DNA from: Hortaea werneckii
Taxonomy: Eukaryota; Ascomycota; Dothideomycetes; Mycosphaerellales; Teratosphaeriaceae
Assembly (NCBI GenBank): GCA_037044905.1
Contig: JBAOKB010000174.1
Span: 310,001-374,000 of the forward strand
Reading direction: 5' to 3'
Length of the DNA: 64,000 nucleotides
Numbering within the stretch: position 1 is the stretch's first letter; each line of letters opens with the position of its first letter. Below, in pieces: positions 55,072 through 64,000 of this stretch. Both the position numbers and the translations under genes were made by a program. The notes under the pieces were generated by a model that worked only from the letters and a program-made list of their open reading frames with translations, did no database searches and was not told where the DNA came from.

Positions 55072-57968
55072 TCAAAACCCCTGCTTCCTCTTCTTCTTGG
55101 CCGGACGACCTCCGAAGCGGCCAGGAACCATTTGACTCGCACTGGGTACACCCCGGTCCTGAATCTGACTACTAGCTGCTAAGCCCACAGGCTGGCTCTC
55201 TACTTTGTCTCCACGTGGCTGGCTAGCACTGATAGCAATCTCAGGCGCCTGACTGCTTGCTATCTGTGCTGCTTGGCTCGCGGCAGCTTCCTTCCTCTGC
55301 CGTCGAATGTGCCGCTCAGCTCGTCTTTGTAAACGTAACCTTTCCTTTTCTGTCATTCCTGCTTCGTCCTCGAATGCCTCATCAGCGTGCCGTATACGGC
55401 GAGATGTTTTCACCCAGTCGTAATTTTCAGGGTCTTCGTCAGGCGGCCAGTGTGCGAGGACGTTTCTCAAAGACCGAGGAAGTGCAGAAGGCGCGGGCTT
55501 CGAAAAGGAAGTGATCCTGGCTAGTCGACTAACCTCGGGAGCAAATATCGACGTCCCACTTGATGCGGTCGTAACCGATGGTGTAGCACTGGGGGATGGC
55601 GTTGGCAAGATTGGGCGCTGTGAATACTGCACTTGACTACTCGAATCATAGGCTTGAGATGACGGCAGCAATTGCGATGAAGCAAGATCTGCGCCAGAGC
55701 GCATCGGGAGCTCCCAGCTTTGCTGTTGGCTTTCTTGAACCTCTTGGATGGGTTGTTCAGGTTCCTCAGTGCAAATGAACCTTGAAGCCAGGGCTACATC
55801 TGCAGCAACGCTGCGCATAAGATTCTCTTTCGCGAGTCGCGTCCGTCCCGATATCGTTGGTGGTAAAGGCGAGATGTAGTCGTCTATCATCTGGTTGTAC
55901 ACGTCGGTCAGGCTCAGCTCAAAATGATCAGCTTGGCTACTCGGAACAGCACGATTTCGAACATGTCGCAAAACAAGTTGTAGATTGTGTTCTTCCGGCG
56001 CTTCGCTCTTTATGTCTTTGGCCCCAAACCCAGTTACAGCAAGATCCTGCAACTGAGAGGACATTGCTTCGATGTCACCAACAGTCACAGCCCCTTCTCT
56101 TAAGTCCCTCAAGGTTTGAGATGGGATGACGATATCTGGATTTTGCTGTCGAAGGATATTCATTGACGCGTTGATGATAATGTCCAGCGCCAACTCCGAA
56201 AGTCTTTTGTTCAGAGTTTGGGCGGTTATTTCAAACGGCACCGTCCACCCGCTGCGATTGCGGTGGGAGTTCAGCATTTTCCGGTGAAGCACAAAAGCAC
56301 TGGCTGGCCTTGACGTTCTCGATTCTTCCGCGACCGCGTCTTCGTCTTCGTCGTCAAGCACGAAATCTTCTTTGGGTAATCTAGTGGAGCTCTTCGCGGG
56401 TAGACGGGCTTTCCAGGTAGGTGGTGTCACACGATATCCATTCTTGCTGTATGAGTAGGCTGATAGCAGCTGCCTTCTCAGACAAAGCGATTGGTCTAAT
56501 GCGAACGCGTTGTAGAGATTTGTTGCCGCTTCTTCGATCTGCAGCGCAGTGCCGTCCTCATCTTCAGATGCTTTTGTGTTTCGCATAATCGTACTGAGAT
56601 GAAAGCCGTGGTCATGATTGGCGAATTTCACAATACTCGGATTATTTGTAGTGATGGTGCCGTCATCATTGACGCGGAAGTCGAATTTGAGTGTAGCCGT
56701 ATCGGTTTTGGAATGGAGCAGCACAATCAAGTCGCCATCATCGCCCAAAGTAGTCAAAGACAGGGTCGTGTCTTCTGGGTCCTTGAAATGCTTCAAATCA
56801 AGGATAGCAGTTGCTGAGAGTCCAGCATCCTCGTCGCAGCGAACAATGTAAATTACAAGCCGCTGCGTAGTCAAAAGACAGAGAAAGTTCGGGTAAGACA
56901 GCGGTGCTGCCAGATCAAGAATCCAGTGCTGAGAGGCTTCAATTTTGAACGTTCTGAATGGAGATAGCTTTGAGTCGCTGCTGATTTCGTGCAATACCAC
57001 TTTGGCTCTATTGGCGATTGCAATGACGGTTGGACTGCATGTCCAGCGGATGCGAGCCCAACCGTCATTGATTACTGGCAGGGAGCAATTTTGGTCAGAA
57101 GCTAGTGCGGACGCCGCAATGCATTTTGCTTTATTTCCTTTTCGCCCATACAGCTCCCAAACGGACCAAGAGCCGGTTTGGTCCACGACGCCAAACTGTC
57201 GGTTGTACCAATTATTAAACGCAACATCTGCATGAGACCGGGCTCCAGTCATGGCAATTGGCAGTTCAAACACCATGTTCATGTCCAGATTGGATCCGGA
57301 AGAGATTTGGCTGGGATGGTCACGGAGGATAGGCCGGAATATCGCCAGGCGCGTTAACAATCGCACAGCCAAGAATGCAGATTTCCCTTCTTGAATATTT
57401 GCGAAGCATACCTGCTGGATAGGCGACCCTCCACTATGCCAATGAGCCGAGTCGCCGTGAATCGTTGGGACGTCAACCCATACATCCTTACTGTCGGTCC
57501 AGCCTTGACGTTGCATTCTGAGCTCAGCAAGACGAACCTCACTTCCAGTGCGCCCACACACAAATGCGATGGTCCGAATGGAATGCCTGGAAGCCTCAGA
57601 TGAAATCTCGCCCAGTGCAAGAAGGCCTCCTCTCAAGGGATCATTGCGACTAATGGCGGATTGCACTCCCTCGGAAACGCGGAATGAGGGAAGGCAAAAG
57701 ATCGGAAGCAGGTTGGACTTCTGGAAGTGATTTGACACAATCTCTGACTCTTCGTGCATTTTCGACGCTTGATGCATGGTGCAAAGACTCTGAATCATCT
57801 TTGGGATGGTTGAATACGGATGGTTCCGACAACTGCTCAGGCTCTCCAATCGGGATCAAATTCGCACCGGAGTGAGGATTTCGTGTAAAACCACTTGCTC
57901 TCGTCCAGGTCATATGCGGCCAGGCCGAAATGACCATAGGATAGGCCATGTCGCGCCTGGTCAGCCAT
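55072..57968 (-). CDS. RNA polymerase I core factor RRN6-like protein, N-terminal frame breaks
   Basis: Component of the core factor that recruits Pol I to rDNA promoters; nucleolar. Starts MADQARHGLSYGHFGLAAYD (ATG 57968), the conserved RRN6 opening, and continues to CEFDPDW. The frame then changes at about 57843-57851 and again at the A4 run 57696-57699. The bridge reads GEPEQLSEPSVFNHPKDDSE; after the second shift comes CLPSFRVSEGVQSA and DPLRGGLLALGE, and the frame stays open to 55072. The alternative is one break with a Cys-rich bridge, which looks less like protein. Beta-propeller-like WD segments fill residues ~100-450, then a helical domain and a basic C-terminus, GRFGGRPAKKKRKQGF, with Ser/Gln repeats. 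About 965 codons, normal for RRN6. Confidence 0.85.
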
Positions 57969-58367
57969 TCGGCTTCGCTAAAGGTTTTCGAATCGCTGAT
58001 TCCTGGGCGTAACTGTACATGTTCGAGCTGACAGCAACAGATGCACACTGAAGTCAAATTTGGAGAAAGCCAGCAGATGATGCCTCTCCTTGTCTCAGAG
58101 CCCTTGTAATGTGATGTGATATAAAAAGCAGTATCCTTGAAATGTGAGAGGTCACAAGCAGGAAGATCGAAGACCTGCAGCAGACTTTGGTAAGCGCACA
58201 GACGCGCGCTTCACGCCGATGGCGACCGGGACGGCCCGAATGTTTACAGCTCGAAAGCCGGCTTGAACACTTTCCGCAGAATCAACACATCGCATTATCA
58301 TCCCTCCAAGTGGCTACGTCGCTATTGCTGAACAAGTGAAGACCCTTACAGTACATATCAATCGAAA
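57969..58367. other. Divergent promoter RRN6 / SPC25
   Basis: 400 bases between starts. No recognised element. Confidence 0.55.
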
Positions 58368-59271
58368 ATGGCCGTCCCACTCACACCAAGTCGCTTCGGA
58401 TCTTCCTTTTCCGGCTCGCAGCAACAATACGGAGGAAACACGGTCTCTATGGCAGACACACTCCCCAGCATCGACTTCGGCTTCAACGACTTGCGAGAGC
58501 GCATGTCGCAATTCACTGCTCGCTTTGACGAGTTCATCGAACGCGGGCGCAAGCGCGTCTTGGAGGAGCGCAATGCTTTCAGGATGAACGTTGCGGAAGT
58601 GGAAGGCATGCGACTCCAAAGACACATTTCCTAACCTCCTGTACTGACAGTTTCTCGCAGAATCGCAACGACACCGTCAACGCGATATCTCCACTTTGGA
58701 AGACAAGTCCTCAGCACATGCGCAGACCCTTTCCCGCGAAGCTGCAGAAGCCGAAGAGATGCAATCCGCAATCACCTCTCTGACCGAGCAGAGAGAAGAT
58801 CACATGGCCCGACGCGACGCGCTTAAGGAGCAGATTGCGTCCGTGCAGTCACAAATAAAGCAGCGTCGCGAAGCACAAGCAGCCTACCAACGCTCGTTAG
58901 ACGCGCAAGCTAGGCACAACATTCCCGAACTGCGATTCTGGGAGCACTGTCTGGGGTTGAAGATTGAAGGCACAGGAGTGGAGGACGTCTTGAAGTTTGT
59001 TTACGTTTGTGTGGATGAGGAAGATCCTGAGAGGGAATGCTGGTTTGAGCTAAGCATGGGTGGCAAAGATTATGAGGTCGCAGACACGCAGCCGAGACTA
59101 GAAAGAGAAGACGTGGAGGAGATGCAGGCGCGCATGAACGACAGTCGTGATTTGGGAAGCTTCTTGAAGGGCATGCGAAGCTTGTTTTTGAGGCTGTTAA
59201 AGCATAATGTATTCCATAGCATGAAGGCGACCAACTTTAAGGGCAGAGAGTCACTACGGAAATATCATTAG
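58368..59271 (+). CDS. spc25: Kinetochore protein SPC25 (NDC80 complex)
   Basis: Subunit of the four-protein NDC80 complex linking centromeres to microtubules. Exons 58368-58605 and 58661-59271 give 282 residues. The N-terminal part has LPSIDFGFNDLRERMSQFTA. A long coiled coil spans residues ~35-180. The globular RWD-like head includes FWEHCLGLKIEG, LKFVYVCVDEEDPERECWFE and the C-terminal LFLRLLKHNVFHSMK. The only junction that keeps frame uses a GC donor (GAAG|GCATGC) with acceptor CTCGCAG and branch CTAAC/CTGAC, giving VEESQRHRQRD. Confidence 0.93.
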
Positions 59272-59897
59272 ATCGGATTGAATGTTGCTTTCGCGGGGTT
59301 GACCAGCTTCAGCCCATCGTGCATTTCTTGATAGCAGATGTGCCCTGCAATTTTTGATTCGCTCGTGTGAATCCACTCATGCGAATTTATCCCGACCCAT
59401 GACCTCTGCAATACCTCGCGACACGTCTTTCAGGATTGCAATATTTATCGTTGTCCTTCGCGGATATGCCTAACAATCCGAACTCGCTGTAGGCATTGTC
59501 CGACTAGCAATACCGCTCTATATCATGCCCTCGTCAGCTTCTTTGCCTCTCTACACTGCTGTATTGCACATTCGGTGTAGCGACACTTCCTGTGTAGCAA
59601 TGGAAGGCTTTCGAGTTTTGCATTTCTTATAGGAAGTTTAGACTGTATTCCTTCACATGCGCCATCGGCAATCTACCCCACAAGATCTCCAAAGCCAATC
59701 TGAGGTATAGATCGAATTTCCTCCCCGAACCTCGGCATTTGAACTGCCGTATCGTCATCGACATACCCGACTACGTTTGGTATGCATATTGTAGCAGCAA
59801 GATTGTAAGTAGTGACATTCGTTTCATTCCTTTCGCTCTTGCTGTCCCATCACTCATTGCAACAGTCCTCCTTCGTGGCCATCAATTAGACGCAAAC
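59272..59897. other. Intergenic region SPC25 / small repeat protein
   Basis: 0.63 kb; no gene seen. Short ORF at 59739-59927 overlaps the next start in another frame. Confidence 0.5.
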
Positions 59898-60291
59898 ATG
59901 CCCTCAGTAAGTTCACATTCCGTCTAACGCCGTCTGCATCTCCATTGACAAACGCGCACAGGACGACAAGTCACTCAAACAGATTGCGCGCGAGAAGAAT
60001 TCTGCCGCGCCATCCCAACTTGGCGATCCAGTCAGCTTGAAGCCGGAGACAGTGGAGCATTCGCCGACAGAGCACGACAAGCCGAACAAAGCCCCCAACA
60101 AGATTGACCAGCAAGGCAAGAGTTTGAAACAGATGGCGCAAGACAAAATGGAGACAAACCCCAGCCAAATAGGAGATCCGGTCAGCTTGAAAGCGGAGAC
60201 GAGCCATAATGAGCCGACAGAGCAGGATAGAGGAACACTTGGGACTGGAAGGGACGAGAAGACTGGGCAGCCTCTCAAGAGCAAGATGTAA
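59898..60291 (+). CDS. Small hydrophilic protein with an internal duplication
   Basis: Exon 1 is nine bases (59898-59906, Met-Pro-Ser); exon 2 is 59962-60291; 112 residues. Two copies of a ~45-residue unit follow each other: KSLKQIAREKNSAAPSQLGD and KSLKQMAQDKMETNPSQIGD, each continuing as PVSLK(P/A)ET and ending near PTE. Very rich in Lys, Glu, Asp, Ser, Pro, with no hydrophobic core, so likely intrinsically disordered, reminiscent of stress-type hydrophilins. I do not recognise a characterised family. The splice site (GTAAGT...CACAG) and the duplication support a real gene. Confidence 0.72.
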
Positions 60292-60566
60292 GCTTAGGAG
60301 AAAAGAATAATTGTCTGTATGCGGTGTCCATGCAAGCTTAGAGCCATAAATGGCACGTGGGCCTGGAAAGGTCTCAGTCACTTCAGCGTGCTTTGTCTCA
60401 TTTTGCTGATTTCACATGTTTGCAACACGTTCACAAGACAAGTCATGAAAGCCCACCAAGCCTGCATCTTAATCTCTATAAATCTGTGTCGTCTTCTTCA
60501 ATGTCTTATGATCTATCACTCAACTCGCATCCATTTTGATGTTCCGCTCAGTACCGACTGACACAG

Positions 60567-62111
60567 GAAGGGGACACCTTCCAAGAGGCCCCGTCCAGGA
60601 GACCTTCACGATCAGTATCCCACCCCAAAGAGCCGTGGATCCACAAAGATTCGTAGGAAAGACAACTTGCAATACTACGAGGACATCTACGGCACGAGGA
60701 TAGAAGGTGCATTTGACGAGACTCACGATACTGGGTCAGACGACGACGAATCACCTAGTCCAAACGCTCGCAAAGACAGCAAGGCGAGCAAGCGGCAAGT
60801 GAGGCCTTCAAAAAAGCGCAAGTTATCTGGGTCGAAATCAAGTAAGGCGACTTCACTCGTCATCGCCGTGCAGCACTTTGTTTTCTAACTCTTTGGTCTA
60901 GCTCAAGAACAAAAGGATAGCCTAGACACAGACGACGCTGTCTCAACAGGCGAGTCTGTTACGGCTTCAGTTGACTCTGTTAGTGACTCGCCACCGTTTG
61001 ACGCTCCTCTTTCACCAACCAGCAACGCGCATCGATCCACATCTGGACTGGCACCTGCTAACAAATCCGTGCGTAGCAAGCTACTGAAGCGGCAGCCAAA
61101 CGTGTTCGCCAACGTCAAACCGTCTATCAGATCCAGCAATCACGATTCGGAAGACGAGGACGACGAGGAAGAATGAACGGCAACATGGCGGTACCTACCT
61201 CTTTCGATGAACCCACGACCTTGCCGGCTCACTCCATCAAGAGCGGCGCTTTCACAGAGACTAATGCTTACATCCACGCTTCTGAGCCCGTCGACGACGA
61301 TGCTCGCAATCTAGCAGCGGACGAGGCCGTGGTTAACGTTCAAAAGGAAGAGGTGCCTGGTGGGCCACCAGCAACTTCTGCTTCAGTCAACATGTCGACG
61401 AACCCCATCGGCGACCCGCCAGGTATCTACAACGGAGGGGATCGCCAAGCTCCCGAGAACGGTCATATTGACGACGTAACTGCAGAGATCGACGTGGTTC
61501 TTGATGAAGATCCGGGATATGCGGGAGATGCAGAAGAGGTTAAGCAAGGCACAGACGCCACTGCTTCCCCCGCTACAGGTCGTAGAGACCGTGGCCTCCA
61601 GGGAAAGAGGATGAACGACGAGGCCGAGAGTGACGACCGAGAGCTCGTCAATCGTCAGCTTCCCAAACGCGGTCGACCAAGGAAGGTCGAGAGCCTTGCC
61701 AAGGAGCTCGGCCCAGCGACGTTTGCTTCTGAGGGGTCGCCAGCAGGCCTCCGCCACAACACGCGCGCCGAAAAGAAGCGTGTTGAAGCTTTTGAAAGGC
61801 AGCGCCGTGAGATACAGCGTCTCGCTGCTCGTCCGAAAACCAGGGGTTTCCAGCAGGGTCACAATAGCTTCTTTGCCAAAATTTCTCAGCCTAAGGAGAA
61901 GGGGAAGGAAGTCGTAGCTGTGAAAAGTAAGCGGAACAAGATGACTGCGAGACAGGCGACTCTGCATACGAAGGCCAAGAAGAAGGGGATGGGGAAGAGG
62001 ATGGAAAGGCCAAAGGGAAAGCACGTGAAGAGGCTGAACTGGAAAGGGGAACGGATGCAACTGGTGAAGGGGCAAGGTCACGTCGTAGTGCCTAAGGGGG
62101 TAGCTTGCTGA
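60567..62111 (+). CDS. Basic nuclear-type protein with AT-hook-like motif, 5' end unresolved, frame break
   Basis: Exon segment 60567-60841 (after ACACAG acceptor) reads KGTPSKRPRPGDLHDQY, a Lys/Arg-rich region; an in-phase intron leads to 60902-61176, Ser/Asp-rich, ending EDEDDEEE. TGA at 61174-61176 overlaps ATG 61173 of a 312-codon frame running to 62111. That frame is acidic in its N-terminal half, then has PKRGRPRKVESLAKEL, an AT-hook-like KRGRPRK, then a basic helical tail (RAEKKRVEAFERQRREIQRL; KHVKRLNWKG). One added base at 61170-61174 would fuse the two. Otherwise two overlapping genes. No ATG found for the first segment. Probably DNA- or chromatin-associated, by composition only. 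Confidence 0.55.
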
Positions 62112-62780
62112 GACAGCCCCCCTCAGTATTGTGATAGTACGAAGCAAGCCTCTGCTTTCGAGGTGGCAAAGCGGGATCAGCATCAAATGCATGAAGTTAC
62201 GCGGACAGGAGTCACGAGTAGAGACGCAGACGGGGACGAATCATTAGATGGTCGTTGCCGCTGATTTAAGCTTCACCTTAGCGCCCGCCACCGCGCAGAG
62301 CGACTGCTTCAGATGACAGCATGCCGCATATACTCGATCTCCAGCTAAGATTAACGGCAGAAAGAATTGTCTTCCTTTTTCAGTTGCACAGGCTGTATCG
62401 GTCGCCCTTGGAAACTTAAAATGAACATGCTAATGCCAACGTAGAGGCCAGTGTGACCGGGCAATGCCGTTAGATGCACAATGCGCCGTTTGGCGCACAA
62501 AAAAGTGGAAGTTCGACTCCATCCGGGCTGCCAAGATGCGCAACAGTTAATCTTGCGCCAGCCAACTTGTTTGTACTCGAAGCTTGTTGTCTAAGGGTTC
62601 AGCCGAAGACTAGCTACACACCTCCGCCTAGGTTCTGACGCGTAGGATCCTCGTCTCTTCATCATCCATATTCGCTCTTTTGCAAATCTTTGTTTCCTGT
62701 AATTCTTCCACTATTGGCCTTCCAACTGTGTTGCTACCGTTTCGCGACAACAGGGGTGCGAAGCGCAGCATCTCGACATC
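62112..62780. other. Intergenic region before PhoD-like gene
   Basis: 0.67 kb. Contains GTTCGACTCC at about 62511, which resembles a tRNA T-loop, but no cloverleaf can be folded around it. Probably promoter and leader of the phosphatase. Confidence 0.5.
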
Positions 62781-64000
62781 ATGTCGGACACAATGAACGA
62801 GGCGAACTTGGACCAGCGTCGTGCGAAGGGACACACCGGGTTCGGAGGCGAAGGCAACCACTCTTCTGCCGCCGGCGCTGCTGTCGCGGCTATGAAGGAC
62901 AACTTGGGTAGCTCTGCGCCCATGGCCCAGTACCAGAACGTGCCTGCGGAGGCGACACAGCAGCATGTTCCTCGTCAGGAGTACGGCGTCGGCCCGGGGC
63001 CTCAGGTACAATCTACTACGGACAGAGTAGAAGTCCTGTGCGGTCCTCTGTTGAACTACAGGCGCATGGGCAAAGGGGAAGTGTCCGGAACGCCTGACTG
63101 GATTGGTAGCGTCCTGATCGTGATCACACCAGGCCAGCTTCCCGGCGAGCTGCTACTGAGCTACGCCGGTGTTGTTGGTGCTGGCGGTGGCGGCCATGTC
63201 GAAAAGCCAGAGTTGAACCGCAGCTTCAAGGGTGTGAAGCTTTACGAAGATCCACACAAGGGCTTTTGGCGCTTCGAGATCGAGGTGCCCTTCCAAGACC
63301 ATGAGAGTGCCTGGACATACAACATTCCGAACATGGTCTCCGCCAAGGGTGACAAAGCACACTTGGAGAAGCCAAAGCGCTTTGCTATCCCGTCTAAACA
63401 TGAGAGCATGCGTGTCATGTTCCACTCCTGCAATGGCTTCTCTGTGGGCACAGATGAGGATGCTTGGTCCGGCTGCGCGCTCTGGAACGATGTGTTGCGC
63501 GTACATGAGGAGCAGCCCTTCCACGTAATGATTGGCGGTGGTGACCAGATCTACAACGACAGCGTGCGCGTAAACGGACCTTTGAAGCCATGGACCGAAA
63601 TTTCGAACCCGCATAAGAGAAGGGACTATCCATTCAACGAAGATATGAGGCAGAAGTGTGACGAGTACTACTTCAACAACTATACGAAGTGGTACAACAC
63701 CGAGCCTTTCGCGAGTGCCAACGGGCAGATTCCACAGATCAACATCTGGGACGACCACGACATCATTGACGGCTTCGGCTCCTACACCGATCACTTCATG
63801 AGATGTCCAGTCTTCCGCGGCATTGGCGGTGTGGCTCACAAGTACTACCTCCTCTTCCAGCACCACCTTCCTCCGCCTCCATCTACATACACGACCGACG
63901 CACCGCAGACCGAGAGCAACGGCGGCATGGATTCAGTTCAGCTGAGGGACACTTACGTATTGACTCAGGGTGAAGAAGATCCATGCTACATCATTGGCAG
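62781..64000 (+). CDS. PhoD-like metallophosphatase, partial (cut by window end)
   Basis: Open from ATG 62781 to the last base, 406+ codons, no stop. Residues ~1-75 are Gly/Ala/Gln-rich and disordered. The PhoD-like region carries metal-ligand motifs MFHSCNGFS, MIGGGDQIYND and INIWDDHDIIDGFGSY, in family order. Bacterial PhoD is a secreted alkaline phosphatase/phosphodiesterase. Fungal proteins of this type lack a signal peptide, as here, and are thought to be intracellular; role uncertain. The remaining C-terminal part lies outside the window. Confidence 0.9.
   Translation, partial: MSDTMNEANLDQRRAKGHTGFGGEGNHSSAAGAAVAAMKDNLGSSAPMAQYQNVPAEATQQHVPRQEYGVGPGPQVQSTTDRVEVLCGPLLNYRRMGKGEVSGTPDWIGSVLIVITPGQLPGELLLSYAGVVGAGGGGHVEKPELNRSFKGVKLYEDPHKGFWRFEIEVPFQDHESAWTYNIPNMVSAKGDKAHLEKPKRFAIPSKHESMRVMFHSCNGFSVGTDEDAWSGCALWNDVLRVHEEQPFHVMIGGGDQIYNDSVRVNGPLKPWTEISNPHKRRDYPFNEDMRQKCDEYYFNNYTKWYNTEPFASANGQIPQINIWDDHDIIDGFGSYTDHFMRCPVFRGIGGVAHKYYLLFQHHLPPPPSTYTTDAPQTESNGGMDSVQLRDTYVLTQGEEDPCYIIG

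Noticed and set aside
61383..62192. 269-codon minus-strand ORF over the AT-hook-like gene
   Set aside because: Antisense shadow; the plus strand has the coherent basic nuclear-protein composition.
62440..62535. Possible tRNA (GTTCGACTCC T-loop-like sequence)
   Set aside because: Neither the T-stem nor the acceptor stem pairs adequately and no anticodon arm fits in order.

Overview
This is nuclear DNA of a filamentous ascomycete (Pezizomycotina). The genes carry many short introns (about 45-180 nt, mostly GT-AG with CTAAC/CTGAC-like branch sites). They include fungus-specific families: the cross-pathway bZIP factor CpcA, PEX20, two Zn2Cys6 regulators, RRN6 and a TRP4-type anthranilate phosphoribosyltransferase. 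Gene content and low repeat load would fit a Dothideomycete, but that placement is my inference. No tRNA, rRNA, transposon, CRISPR array or clustered metabolic pathway was recognised. About 28 protein genes are supported, most of them housekeeping.

Layout. 0-8 kb: cpcA (-) divergent from prefoldin subunit 5 (+), a PIN/auxin-efflux-type carrier (+) and a Ser/Thr-rich, probably GPI-anchored protein (-). 8-18.4 kb: two spliceosome genes head to head, PRP5 (-) and PRP31 (+), then an SRPK-like kinase with a broken frame (-) and a NIP30/FAM192A-like protein (-). 19-28 kb: an aldo-keto reductase (+), SEC13 (-) divergent from PEX20 (+), an unrecognised multi-exon locus (+) and a 2-hydroxyacid dehydrogenase (+). 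28.8-35.2 kb: two Zn2Cys6 transcription factors (-). 36-46.4 kb: mitoribosomal uL2m (-) divergent from a B-type cyclin (+), a HIT protein (+), a BTB protein (-), and mitoribosomal uL10m (-) divergent from TRP4 (+). 48.5-64 kb: a kelch membrane protein (+), a secreted type-B carboxylesterase (-), the Pol I factor RRN6 (-) divergent from kinetochore SPC25 (+), a small internally duplicated protein (+), an AT-hook-like basic protein (+) and a PhoD-like phosphatase cut by the window end (+).

How the genes relate. They are not an operon or cluster. The recurring arrangement is divergent pairs sharing 0.4-1.1 kb promoters. The clearest functional pairing is PRP5/PRP31, both pre-mRNA splicing factors. 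CpcA (amino-acid starvation response) and TRP4 (tryptophan synthesis) belong to one regulatory circuit in other fungi, but no perfect CpcA site was seen at TRP4.

The most striking property is technical or evolutionary. At least nine otherwise well-conserved genes are interrupted by single-base frame changes, often at short homopolymers, and in most of them one indel restores exon phase exactly. Because essential genes (SEC13, RRN6) are affected, assembly indels are the likeliest cause. Gene models here should be read with that in mind. I did not find a convincing novel biological system; the best leads are in the findings list.
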